Source: Streptomyces sp. DSM 110735
Lineage (GTDB): Bacteria; Actinomycetota; Actinomycetes; Streptomycetales; Streptomycetaceae
NCBI RefSeq assembly: GCF_016482685.1
Contig: NZ_JACYHF010000018.1
Location: 79,527 to 143,526 of the forward strand
Direction of reading: 5' to 3'
Length of the DNA: 64,000 nt
Below, piece after piece: positions 1-8,603 of the stretch. The notes below the pieces were generated by a model. The model was given only the letters and a program-made list of their open reading frames with translations, had not been told where the DNA came from and searched no databases. The translations under genes and the position numbers were made by a program. Numbering within the stretch: the first letter of the stretch is position 1; each line of letters begins with the position of its first letter.

Positions 1-2
1 GG

Positions 3-1085
3 ATCACCGCCACCGCCGATCTGGAGGCGGGAGCCGAGGGCGCCGACGCCGTCCTGCTCCAGTTGCGCGTCGGCGGACAGGCGGCGAGGAACGAGGACGA
101 GACCTGGCCACTGGAGTGCGGCTGCGTCGGCCAGGAGACGACCGGCGCGGGCGGTCTCGCCAAGGCGCTGCGTACGGTCCCGGTGGTGCTGGACATCGCC
201 GAGCGGGTACGCCGGGTCAGCCCGGGCGCCTGGATCGTGGACTTCACCAACCCGGTCGGCATCGTCACCCGCGCCCTGCTCAAGGCGGGACACCACGCGG
301 TCGGTCTGTGCAACGTGGCCATCGGACTCCAGCGCAAGTTCGCCGCGCTGCTCGGCACCGCGCCCGGCGAGGTCCACCTCGACCACGTGGGGCTGAACCA
401 CCTCACCTGGGAGACCGCCGTCCGCCTCGGCGGACCCGAGGGTCCCGACGTGCTCCCCCGCCTGCTGGCCGAGCACGGCGACACCGTCGCCGCCGACCTC
501 CGCCTCCCGCGCGCCCTGCTCGACCGCCTGGGCGTGGTCCCGTCGTACTACCTCCGCTACTACTACGCGCACGACGAGGTCGTGGACGAGCTGCGCGCCA
601 AGCCCTCCCGCGCCGCCGAGGTCGCCGCCATGGAGCGCCAACTGCTGGCGCTGTACGCCGACCCGGCGCTGGACGAGAAACCCGCGCTGCTCGCCAGGCG
701 CGGCGGCGCCTACTACTCCGAGGCGGCGGTGGACCTGACAGCCGCCCTGCTCACCGGCAACGGCAGCCCGTACCAGGTGGTCAACACGCTGAACGCGGGC
801 ACGCTGCCCTTCCTCCCCGCCGACGCGGTGATCGAGGTCCCGGCGGCGGTGGGCGCGAAGGGGGCGGTGCCGCTGCCGATTCCCGAGGTCGATCCGCTGT
901 TCGCGGGGCTGATGGCGAGCGTGACGGCGTACGAGGACCTGGCCCTGGAGGCGGCGCTGCGCGGTGGCCGGGAGCGGGTGTTCCGCGCGCTGCTCGCGCA
1001 CCCCCTGGTCGGCCAGTACGCGTACGCCGACACCCTCACCGACCTCCTCCTCGCCCACAACCGGGAGCACCTGCCATGGGCGTGA
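3..1085 (+). CDS. 6-phospho-beta-glucosidase, GH4 family (5' end cut by window edge)
   Basis: Hydrolyses phosphorylated beta-glucosides in the cytoplasm by the NAD- and metal-dependent GH4 mechanism. The reading frame is open from base 3, so the N-terminal Rossmann segment lies outside the window. The visible part begins inside the conserved LLQLRVGGQAARNEDE block and continues with FTNPVGIVT, the metal-ligand cysteine in GLCN and the metal-ligand histidine in GLNHLTW, all hallmarks of the family. The C-terminal half (YYYAHDE, NGSPYQVVNTLNAG) also fits. The stop overlaps the ATG of the kinase gene downstream by 10 bases, so the two are probably cotranslated. Substrate (cellobiose-6-P or chitobiose-6-P type) cannot be read from sequence. 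The kinase neighbour suggests amino-sugar or disaccharide use. Confidence 0.9.
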   Translation: MTATADLEAGAEGADAVLLQLRVGGQAARNEDETWPLECGCVGQETTGAGGLAKALRTVPVVLDIAERVRRVSPGAWIVDFTNPVGIVTRALLKAGHHAVGLCNVAIGLQRKFAALLGTAPGEVHLDHVGLNHLTWETAVRLGGPEGPDVLPRLLAEHGDTVAADLRLPRALLDRLGVVPSYYLRYYYAHDEVVDELRAKPSRAAEVAAMERQLLALYADPALDEKPALLARRGGAYYSEAAVDLTAALLTGNGSPYQVVNTLNAGTLPFLPADAVIEVPAAVGAKGAVPLPIPEVDPLFAGLMASVTAYEDLALEAALRGGRERVFRALLAHPLVGQYAYADTLTDLLLAHNREHLPWA

Positions 1086-2056
1086 CAGCCGCCGCGCTCG
1101 CTGTGGACGCGGGCAACAGCAAGACCGACGTGGCCGTACTCACGGCGGAGGGCGAGGTGCTGGCGACGGCGCGCGGAGGCGGCTTCCGCCCGCCGGCGGT
1201 CGGGGTGGGGCGGGCGCTGGACACCCTGGCCGAACCGGTCGAGCGCGCGCTGTCGGAGGCGGGTCTGACGTCCGTCTCCCATGTCTCCGCCTGCCTCGCC
1301 AACGCCGATCTCCCGGTCGAGGAAGCCGAGTTGGCGACCGCGCTGCGCTCCCGCGCCTGGGGTTCCTCGGTTACCGTCCGCAACGACACCTTCGCCGTCC
1401 TGCGCGCCGGAGTGGCCGAGCCCCGGGGCGTGGCGGTGGTGTGCGGGGCGGGCATCAACTGCGTGGGGATGCGCCCCGACGGCCGTACCGCCCGCTTCCC
1501 GGCGCTCGGGCGGCTCTCCGGCGACTGGGGCGGCGGCTGGGGTCTGGCGGAGGAGGCGCTGTGGCACGCGGCGCGCGCCGAGGACGGCCGGGGCGGTCCG
1601 ACGGAGCTGGCCCGCGCGCTCCCGGCGCACTTCGGTCTGGACTCGATGTACGCCCTGATCGAAGCCCTGCACCTGGGACACCTCGCGTCGTCCCGCCGCT
1701 ACGAGCTGACGCCGGTCCTCTTCGGGACGGCCGCCCGGGGTGACGCGGTGGCCCGTTCGCTGGTCGGGCGACTGGCCGAGGAGGTCGCGGTGATGGCGTC
1801 GGTGGCGCTGACCCGCCTCGACCTCCTCGGGGAGCCCACTCCGGTCGTGCTCGGCGGCAGCGTGCTGACGGCGGGACACGCGGTCCTGGACGACGCCGTA
1901 CGCGACCAGCTCAACTCCCGTGCCCCGCACGCCGATCCCCGCCCGATCCGTGCCGCGCCGGTCCTGGGCGCCGCCCTCCTCGCCCTGGATCACCTGGACG
2001 CGCCCCCGGAATCGGGGGAACGCGCCCGCTCGTACTGGGAGTCGGAACACCCCTGA
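1076..2056 (+). CDS. BadF/BadG-type ATPase, probable N-acetylglucosamine (sugar) kinase
   Basis: 326 residues. The N-terminal ALAVDAGNSKTDVAV is the phosphate-1 loop of the ASKHA (actin-like/hexokinase) fold. VVCGAGINCVGM and GGWGLAEEALWHAAR match the GlcNAc-kinase branch of the BadF/BadG family, and VVLGGSVLTAG is the adenosine motif. The start is the ATG overlapping the end of the upstream GH4 gene. A much longer reading in the same frame upstream is antisense-like low-complexity Arg/Pro sequence and was discarded. Role inferred from the pair: phosphorylation of the sugar released or imported with the GH4 substrate. The exact sugar is not determinable here. Confidence 0.85.
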   Translation: MGVTAAALAVDAGNSKTDVAVLTAEGEVLATARGGGFRPPAVGVGRALDTLAEPVERALSEAGLTSVSHVSACLANADLPVEEAELATALRSRAWGSSVTVRNDTFAVLRAGVAEPRGVAVVCGAGINCVGMRPDGRTARFPALGRLSGDWGGGWGLAEEALWHAARAEDGRGGPTELARALPAHFGLDSMYALIEALHLGHLASSRRYELTPVLFGTAARGDAVARSLVGRLAEEVAVMASVALTRLDLLGEPTPVVLGGSVLTAGHAVLDDAVRDQLNSRAPHADPRPIRAAPVLGAALLALDHLDAPPESGERARSYWESEHP

Positions 2057-2256
2057 CGCCAACCCCTCGGCGGACCGGTCCTGTTCACCGTCGCACCGGG
2101 AACCGATCAGGATTGACCCGGCGTGTTTGTGGACAGGTCGTGTTCCGGGACGGGTGGTGACATGCCGTCGTCCGGGCGAGATGCGGTGAAGGCTGGTGCG
2201 GAAGGCGGTGCGGGCGGTGATACTGGGCGGCGAACGATGACCATGGGGGAGGTCGG

Positions 2257-3753
2257 GTGACACAACCGCCGAGGAGCAGCGCGCCGCCGACGGCAGGCTC
2301 CGCCCTGCCCGCGCCGTCCGCCGCCGTGCCCGCGCAGCCCGGCGCGCTCCCGCAGCCCGCCGTCGCCGCCCCGCCCGCCGTGCCGCCCCAGGGCGGTCGT
2401 CCGGCGGGCGGTCGCTCCTCCGCCCCCGAACCCCCCGGCCGTCGTACCGCGTTCGTCGAGGGCGCCGAGCGGCTGCGCGCCGCCGCGACCACCGAGCCGG
2501 GGCGGCTGCGGGTCATCGGCGCCGTACTCGCCCTGCTGGTCGTGGCGTTCGGCGCGGTCACCGCGTGGCAGAGCGGCGAGCGCGCCGCCGCCGCGGACGA
2601 CGTGCTGCACGGCAGCCAGCCGCTCAGCTCGGGCGCCGCGTCGATCTACCGTTCGCTGGCGGACGCCAACACCACGGTCTCCAGCGGTTTTCTGGCGGGC
2701 GGGCAGGAGACGCCCGAGACCCGGGACCGGTACGAGAAGGACATCAGCCGCGCCGCCGCAGGTCTGGTCAAGGCCGCCGCCAAGTCCGAGCCGGACTCCG
2801 CCGCCGCGGCGAGCATCGCCAAGCTGAACCGGCTGCTGCCGGAGTACAAGGGTCTGATCGAGCGCGCCCGGGTCTACAACCGGCAGGGCTATCCGGTCGG
2901 CGGCGCCTATCTGCGGTACGCCAACGAGAAGATGCAGCAGGACATGCTGCCTGCCGCCGAGGACCTGTACACCAAGGAGAACCAGCGCCTGGCCGCCGAC
3001 TACGGCGACGCGACCCCGTACCCGTGGGCTGCTGTCGCGCTCGGTGTCCTCGCGCTCGGCGGGCTCGGCTGGGCGCAGCACCGCGAGTACCGGCGCACCA
3101 ACCGCGTCCTGAACCAGGGCCTGGTCGCGGCCACCACCGCCACCGCCGTCGTCCTGCTGTGGCTGCTGGTCGGGCACACGGTCGCCCGCGCCGGGCTGCA
3201 CGGCTCCGAGGAGCACGGCATCCGCTCCCTGAACGTCCTGCACAGCGCCCAGATCGCCGCCCTGAAGGCGCGCGGCAACGAGAACCTCGGTCTGGTGGCA
3301 CGCGGCGCCGAGACGGTCACGGTCGACGGCACGGTGTACGACACGTACTACCGGGGATTCGACCAGGAGATGACCGTGCTGAACGGCAGCCTGAAGCGGG
3401 CGGGTTCCCTCGCCGACGACCCGGCGGGCGCACAGCCCGTCACCGCGGCGACGCGGAACATGGCGGAGTGGAAGAAGCGGCACGCGGACGCCCACCGCGA
3501 GGACGACAGCGGCGACTACCAGCAGGCGCTGGCCATGGTGATCGGCGCGAAGGGCACCACCGGGGAGTGCTTCGACGGCGTGGACGAGAACCTGAACCGC
3601 GCCATCGGTCACGAGCAGGCGGAGTTCGAGCGGGCTGCCGGGGACGGGCGGGACGCGATGACCGGGCTGCCCGCGGGTGCCGCCGCCCTCGGTGTGCTCG
3701 GCGCGGCCGGTGCGGTGCTGGGCATCGGGCGCAGGCTTTCGGAGTACAGGTGA
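2257..3753 (+). CDS. GlnX-like integral membrane sensor protein of the PknG pathway
   Basis: 498 residues, start GTG preceded by GGGGGAGG. The N-terminal ~85 residues are a Pro/Ala-rich cytoplasmic tail. Hydrophobic segments lie near residues 87-107 (VIGAVLALLVVAFGAVTAW), 255-275, 288-310 and 470-490. They enclose two extracytoplasmic four-helix-type domains (first with YRSLADANTTVSSGFLAGG, second with LHSAQIAALKARGNENL), a layout like GlnX of mycobacteria. In mycobacteria GlnX links the amino-acid binding protein GlnH to PknG across the membrane. Immediate downstream genes here are GlnH-like and, one further on, PknG, which supports the same role. Its stop overlaps an alternative GTG start of the next gene. 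Confidence 0.75.
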   Translation: MTQPPRSSAPPTAGSALPAPSAAVPAQPGALPQPAVAAPPAVPPQGGRPAGGRSSAPEPPGRRTAFVEGAERLRAAATTEPGRLRVIGAVLALLVVAFGAVTAWQSGERAAAADDVLHGSQPLSSGAASIYRSLADANTTVSSGFLAGGQETPETRDRYEKDISRAAAGLVKAAAKSEPDSAAAASIAKLNRLLPEYKGLIERARVYNRQGYPVGGAYLRYANEKMQQDMLPAAEDLYTKENQRLAADYGDATPYPWAAVALGVLALGGLGWAQHREYRRTNRVLNQGLVAATTATAVVLLWLLVGHTVARAGLHGSEEHGIRSLNVLHSAQIAALKARGNENLGLVARGAETVTVDGTVYDTYYRGFDQEMTVLNGSLKRAGSLADDPAGAQPVTAATRNMAEWKKRHADAHREDDSGDYQQALAMVIGAKGTTGECFDGVDENLNRAIGHEQAEFERAAGDGRDAMTGLPAGAAALGVLGAAGAVLGIGRRLSEYR

Positions 3754-3767
3754 CAGGGGGCCGGAGC

Positions 3768-4790
3768 ATGGACGCGGCAGGAGGACGCACCCGGCTGCGC
3801 GGCTGGGGCGGGGTCGGCGCGATGGCGGTGCTGTGTGCCCTCGCGCTCAGCTTCGTGCTGTTCCTCCCGCGTACCCAGGCGCACCCGGAGCCCGGTCCGG
3901 TGACGTCGGTGGGTCCGGTGGTCGAGGGCAGCCAGGCGCGCGCCTCGACGTGCGAGGACGCCACGGCGCAGGACCTGTCGCTGCCGCCGTCGAAGGCGAG
4001 CGGGAAGACGATCGACGCGATCAAGGCCCGTCCCGGCACCCGCAAGCTGATCGTCGGCGTGGACCAGAACAGCTACCGCTGGGGCTACCGCAATCCGAAC
4101 AACCCGGGTGCGGAGCTGGAGGGCTTCGACATCGACCTGGTGCACCGGATCGCCGAGGACATCGTGGGCGACCCGGACGCCGTGCAGTTCAAGGCGATCC
4201 CGACCAGCCAGCGCATCGCCGCCCTCCAGGAGGGCCGGGTGGACATGGTGGTGCGCACGATGACGATCAGTTGCGAGCGGCTGAAGGACGTCGCGTTCTC
4301 CGCGCCGTACTTCCGGACCGGGCAGCAGGTGCTGGCGCCCAAGTCCTCGCCGGTGAAGGGGTACCGGGACCTGGCGGGCAAGCGGGTGTGCACGGCGGCG
4401 GGCTCGACGGCGCGCAAGAAGCTGGCGGGGGACGTGAAGTCCGGCGCGGTGAAGGCGGTCGTCGGCGAGGCGGTGCCCAACCAGCTCGACTGCCTGGTGC
4501 GGTTGCAGCTCGGCGAGGCGGACGCGGTGATCACCGACGGCGCGCTCGCCGCGAGCCAGGCGGCCCAGGACCCCACGCTCGAACTCAAGGGCCCCGCCTT
4601 CACGACCGAGTACTACGGCGTGGCCATGAAGAAGGACGCGGGGGACCTGGTGGGGCGGGTCAACCGCGTGCTGGCGGACTACCGTTCCGACGGCTGGCAG
4701 GCGTCGTACGACAAGTGGCTGTCGGCGACACTGGGCAAGGACGCCAAGCCGTACCGTCCGCCCGTGCCCGCATACCGGGGTGAGAGCTGA
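3768..4790 (+). CDS. GlnH-like glutamate/aspartate-binding protein (solute-binding protein family 3)
   Basis: 340 residues. A hydrophobic N-terminal segment (GAMAVLCALALSFVLFL) anchors or exports it and no clear lipobox cysteine is seen. The SBP family 3 core starts around residue 80 (LIVGVDQNSYRWGY) and has LEGFDIDLVHRIAEDI, TSQRIAALQEGRVDMVV, TMTISCERLKDVAFSAPYF and ADAVITDG. No permease or ATPase genes sit nearby, so it is likely a sensor rather than a transport component. An in-frame GTG at 3750 overlaps the previous stop (GTGA). ATG 3768 was chosen because GGGGGCCGGAG precedes it. Expected to present bound Glu/Asp to the GlnX-like protein. Confidence 0.8.
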   Translation: MDAAGGRTRLRGWGGVGAMAVLCALALSFVLFLPRTQAHPEPGPVTSVGPVVEGSQARASTCEDATAQDLSLPPSKASGKTIDAIKARPGTRKLIVGVDQNSYRWGYRNPNNPGAELEGFDIDLVHRIAEDIVGDPDAVQFKAIPTSQRIAALQEGRVDMVVRTMTISCERLKDVAFSAPYFRTGQQVLAPKSSPVKGYRDLAGKRVCTAAGSTARKKLAGDVKSGAVKAVVGEAVPNQLDCLVRLQLGEADAVITDGALAASQAAQDPTLELKGPAFTTEYYGVAMKKDAGDLVGRVNRVLADYRSDGWQASYDKWLSATLGKDAKPYRPPVPAYRGES

Positions 4791-4844
4791 GCGACCGGGC
4801 AGGACGAGACAGCGCCGACTTGGGACAGCAGCGAGAGGTGATCG

Positions 4845-6149
4845 ATGGGCGTCACGGACCCCGCCGGGCCGGTGATGGACCGGGACGAGGTGGACCGTGC
4901 GCTGGCGCGGCTCGGCCAGGAGCACGAGGCGATCGAGACCTCGCTGCTCGCGCTCCAGGACCACGCGGGACGCAGACTCCTGGAGGGCGCCGAGCTGACC
5001 GGTGTCACCAAGGAGCGCTGGGCTGCCGCGGAAGAGGCGATCACCGTGCTGTGGGCGTGCTTCGACGCGTACACGGCAGCGCTGCGCCGGGCGCGCGAGA
5101 TCCGCTCCCGGCGCCGCTGGTCCAGCCGTGAGGACCTGGTGGAGCTGACCGGGCTGCTGCGCGGGGAGTCGGTCACGCTGGCGAGTCCGGCGCTCCCGGC
5201 GGGCACCGGCAGACTCAGCGAGAGCTGCACGCTGACCGCGCTGGTCGAGCGGATGAACGAGCTGTACGCCTCTTCCCTGGACGTGGTGGTCGCCGCCGAC
5301 GCGGTGTGGTCGGCGCTGCCCGCCCGGATAGATCTACTCGCCGCCGAACTCCACCGCACCCGCTCTCTCGCCCACTCCGTCGGGGTGCGCCCCGGCGAAC
5401 ACCCCGCCGGTGACGACCTGGAGGGCATCACGGCCACGCTGACCGGGCTGCGCGCCCGCGTGATCAGCGACCCGCTCGCCTACTGGACGCCCGCGCAGGG
5501 CAGTTCGGCGCCCGGTGGCGGGCGCCCGGACACCACGGTGTACGACCGCGAGGCACGCGCCCTTGAGGACGTGCGCCGGGAGATCGACGCGGTGCTGACG
5601 GTCCGTCAGGACGCCGAGGAGCGGCTGATCCGGCTGCGGGACGTGCTGTCGCGCGCCGACCGGACGCTGGCCGAGGCGCGGACCGCGCGGGGCGAGGTCC
5701 TGGCGAAGATCGCGGCGACCGAGGTCCCGGTGGTGAGCGGTCCGCCGACCGTGCTCCAGGAGCAGTTGGCGACGGCTGCCGAGTACCGAAGGCACGCCCG
5801 CTGGCACCGGCTCTCCCCGCTGCTGGACTCCCTCGAACGGCGGGCGGAGGACGAACTGCTGCGCGCCCGCGAGTCGTTGACGGCGGTGACCGCGCCGCTC
5901 GCGGTCCGCGCCGAGCTGCGCGGGCGCCTGGACGCCTACCGGGCGAAGGTCGCCCGGCACGGTCTGGCCGAGGACCCGCTGCTGATCGAGCGGTACGACG
6001 CGGCGCGCCGCACGCTGTGGAGCGCGCCCTGCGATCTGCGCGTGGCGGAGCAGGCGGTGCTGCGCTACCAGCACGCGGCGGCCGAACTGCTCAACGCGCC
6101 GAAGGTGCCCGAGCACGGACCCACGGACGCGAAGGGGGACGAGGGGTGA
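4845..6149 (+). CDS. Conserved alpha-helical/coiled-coil protein of the PknG cluster, function unknown
   Basis: 434 residues, start ATG with GAGAGG upstream. No signal peptide, membrane segment or recognised catalytic motif. The sequence is rich in Ala/Leu/Arg/Glu heptad-like helices, for example around residues 225-290 and 310-380. This fits a cytoplasmic coiled-coil scaffold. The stop overlaps the GTG of the pknG gene by 4 bases (GTGA), so it is translationally coupled to the kinase, and it sits between receptor and kinase. A role connecting the receptor pair to PknG, or as a PknG substrate, is inference from position only. Confidence 0.7.
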   Translation: MGVTDPAGPVMDRDEVDRALARLGQEHEAIETSLLALQDHAGRRLLEGAELTGVTKERWAAAEEAITVLWACFDAYTAALRRAREIRSRRRWSSREDLVELTGLLRGESVTLASPALPAGTGRLSESCTLTALVERMNELYASSLDVVVAADAVWSALPARIDLLAAELHRTRSLAHSVGVRPGEHPAGDDLEGITATLTGLRARVISDPLAYWTPAQGSSAPGGGRPDTTVYDREARALEDVRREIDAVLTVRQDAEERLIRLRDVLSRADRTLAEARTARGEVLAKIAATEVPVVSGPPTVLQEQLATAAEYRRHARWHRLSPLLDSLERRAEDELLRARESLTAVTAPLAVRAELRGRLDAYRAKVARHGLAEDPLLIERYDAARRTLWSAPCDLRVAEQAVLRYQHAAAELLNAPKVPEHGPTDAKGDEG

Positions 6150-8599
6150 GCGAGGAACGGCACGCCTGCCAGCGCCCGGACTGCGCGGGCAGGTACGAGG
6201 ACATGGGCGGCGGGGGGCTGTACTGCGACACCTGTGGTCTGGCGCCGGTGGTCGCCCCGGTGACCCCGCTGGTGCCGCCCGTCGTGGTCCCGGAGTCCAC
6301 CGGTCCCACGGAGAGCGGCAGTTCGCGCAGCGCCCGTACCTCCTCGCAGTCCTCGCGTTCGCGCCGCTCGGTGTCGGGGCGGCTCTCCCGCGCCGACTCG
6401 GGCCGCGCCGCCGGGCGTTCGGTGTCGGTGCGCAGCTCGGGCGCGTCCTCGGGGCAGTCCGGGCGCGGACGCCTCGGCGCCGGTCTGGTGGCGGTGCCGC
6501 AGGTGCCGAAGCCCGATCCGCGCGCGATGGTGCTGGAGAACCCGCAGGTGCCCGAGCGCAAGCGGTACTGCTCCCGCTCGGACTGCGGGGCGCCGGTCGG
6601 CAGGGCGCGAGGTGAGCGTCCGGGGCGCACGGAAGGTTTCTGCACCAAGTGCGGGCACCCGTACTCCTTCGTGCCGAAGCTGCGCGCCGGGGACATCGTG
6701 CACGGGCAGTACGAGGTGGCGGGCTGTCTCGCGCACGGCGGGCTCGGCTGGATCTACCTCGCGGTGGACCGTGCCGTCTCCGACCGCTGGGTGGTGCTCA
6801 AGGGTCTCCTGGACACCGGCGACCAGGACGCGATGGAGGCGGCGATCTCCGAGCGCCGGTTCCTCGCGGAGATCGAGCACGCGGGCATCGTGCGGATCTA
6901 CAACTTCGTCGAGCACCTGGACCAGCGCACCGGCTCCCTGGACGGCTACATCGTCATGGAGTACGTCGGCGGCAAGTCCCTGAAGGAGATCGCCAACGCC
7001 CGCCGCACCCCGGACGGCAGGCGGGACCCGCTCCCGGTGGAGCAGGCGTGCGCGTACGGCATCGAGGCGCTGGAGGCGCTCGGTCATCTGCACAGCCGCA
7101 ACCTGCTGTACTGCGACTTCAAGGTCGACAACGCCATCCAGACCGAGGACCAGCTCAAGCTGATCGACATGGGCGCGGTGCGCCGGATCGACGACGAGGA
7201 GTCCGCGATCTACGGCACGGTGGGCTACCAGGCACCCGAGGTCGCGGACGTGGGGCCCTCGCCCGCGAGCGACCTGTACACGGTGGGCCGTACCCTCGCC
7301 GTCCTCACCTTCGACTTCCAGGGCTACACGACCGTGTACGCCGACTCGCTGCCCGACCCGGACACCATCGAGGTCTTCCGGCGCTACGAGTCCTTCTACC
7401 GCTTCCTGGTCCGCGCGACCGACCCCGACCCGGCGCGCCGGTTCGCCTCCGCGCAGGAGATGGCCGAGCAACTGACCGGGGTGCTGCGCGAGGTGGTCTC
7501 GCTGCAGACCGGGCAGCCCCGGCCGGCGCTTTCGACCCTGTTCGGACCCGAAGTGCGGGTCACGGACACCGAGTTGTTCCCGGTGCTCGACGGCGACGTC
7601 TCCCGCCTGGGGACGCGCGGCACGGGTCGTACGCCCTCCGCCCCGCCCCCCGCCCTGGTCCGGGCGGTGGACACGGCGGCCGCCGCGCTCGCCCTGCCCG
7701 TCCCGCTGGTCGACCCGAACGACCCGGACGCCGGTTTCCTCGCGGGTCTGACCGCCACCGCCCCGGGCGAACTCCTCGCCGCGCTGGACGCGGCTCCCGC
7801 GCAGACCGTGGAGACCCGGCTGCGCAGGGTCCGCGCCCGCCTCGAACTGGGCGATTCGCAAGCCGCGTTGACGACTCTGTCCCGTCTGGAGGCGGAGCGC
7901 CCCGACGACTGGCGGGTGGTCTGGTACCGGGGCGTGACCGCCCTCGCCACCGGCGACCTCGCCCACGCCGCCCTCGCCTTCGACGCGGTCTACGACGCCT
8001 TTCCCGGCGAGCCCGCGCCCAAGCTGGCGCTCGGTCTGTGCGCGGAGGTACTGGGTCAACTGGACAACGCCGCCGAGTACTACCGGCTGGTGTGGGCGAC
8101 CGACCCGGGCTTCGTCAGCGCCGCGTTCGGACTCGCCCGGGTGCGGCTCGCGGCCGGGGACCGCACCGGCGCGGTGGACACCCTGGAGTCGGTGCCGGAG
8201 TCGTCCATCCACTACACCGCCGCCCGGGTCGCCGCCGTACGCGCCCGCCTCAGACAGCGCACGGCGAGCCCGGGTGACGTACCGTTCCTGGACGATCTGA
8301 CCGCCGCGGCGGGTCAGATCGAGGCGCTGGACGCGTACGGTCTGGACCCGGCGCGGCGCGAGCGGTTGTCGGCGGAAGTCCTCGGCTGCGCCCTGGACTG
8401 GATACTCTCCCAGGGCAGGGGCACCGGCTCGCCCGCCTCGGGCGGACGGGTGCTGCTCGGCAGCGGTCTGGACGAGCGGGGTCTCCGCTTCGGTCTGGAA
8501 CGCGCGTACCGCACGCTGGCCCGGCTGGCGCCCGGCGGCGAGGAGAGGATCGAACTGGTGGAACGGGCCAACCGTTACCGCCCCCGGACGTGGGTGTAG
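6146..8599 (+). CDS. pknG: Serine/threonine protein kinase PknG (zinc ribbons, kinase, TPR)
   Basis: 817 residues. The N-terminus has one zinc-ribbon-like unit (C8, C13, C27, C30), a Ser/Arg-rich linker of about 80 residues that could be phosphorylated, then a second rubredoxin-like unit (C142, C147, C166, C169) in the place of the PknG rubredoxin domain. The kinase begins near residue 183: AHGGLGWIYLA glycine loop, K219 in VVLKGL, catalytic YCDFKVDN (D324) and DMG (D341) in place of DFG. This is the non-RD active site typical of PknG. The C-terminal ~250 residues are TPR-like helices. In mycobacteria PknG responds to Glu/Asp through GlnH/GlnX and phosphorylates an FHA protein. Here an FHA gene lies at the end of the same cluster. 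Confidence 0.93.
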   Translation: MSEERHACQRPDCAGRYEDMGGGGLYCDTCGLAPVVAPVTPLVPPVVVPESTGPTESGSSRSARTSSQSSRSRRSVSGRLSRADSGRAAGRSVSVRSSGASSGQSGRGRLGAGLVAVPQVPKPDPRAMVLENPQVPERKRYCSRSDCGAPVGRARGERPGRTEGFCTKCGHPYSFVPKLRAGDIVHGQYEVAGCLAHGGLGWIYLAVDRAVSDRWVVLKGLLDTGDQDAMEAAISERRFLAEIEHAGIVRIYNFVEHLDQRTGSLDGYIVMEYVGGKSLKEIANARRTPDGRRDPLPVEQACAYGIEALEALGHLHSRNLLYCDFKVDNAIQTEDQLKLIDMGAVRRIDDEESAIYGTVGYQAPEVADVGPSPASDLYTVGRTLAVLTFDFQGYTTVYADSLPDPDTIEVFRRYESFYRFLVRATDPDPARRFASAQEMAEQLTGVLREVVSLQTGQPRPALSTLFGPEVRVTDTELFPVLDGDVSRLGTRGTGRTPSAPPPALVRAVDTAAAALALPVPLVDPNDPDAGFLAGLTATAPGELLAALDAAPAQTVETRLRRVRARLELGDSQAALTTLSRLEAERPDDWRVVWYRGVTALATGDLAHAALAFDAVYDAFPGEPAPKLALGLCAEVLGQLDNAAEYYRLVWATDPGFVSAAFGLARVRLAAGDRTGAVDTLESVPESSIHYTAARVAAVRARLRQRTASPGDVPFLDDLTAAAGQIEALDAYGLDPARRERLSAEVLGCALDWILSQGRGTGSPASGGRVLLGSGLDERGLRFGLERAYRTLARLAPGGEERIELVERANRYRPRTWV

Positions 8600-8603
8600 G
8601 CGA

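Noticed and set aside
116..1075. Long + strand frame upstream of the sugar kinase start
   Set aside because: Arg/Pro-rich shadow of the GH4 gene; the kinase motif begins only at 1076.
713..2263. 516-codon minus-strand frame opposite the sugar operon
   Set aside because: Antisense to two well-supported genes with no domain; typical high-GC shadow frame.
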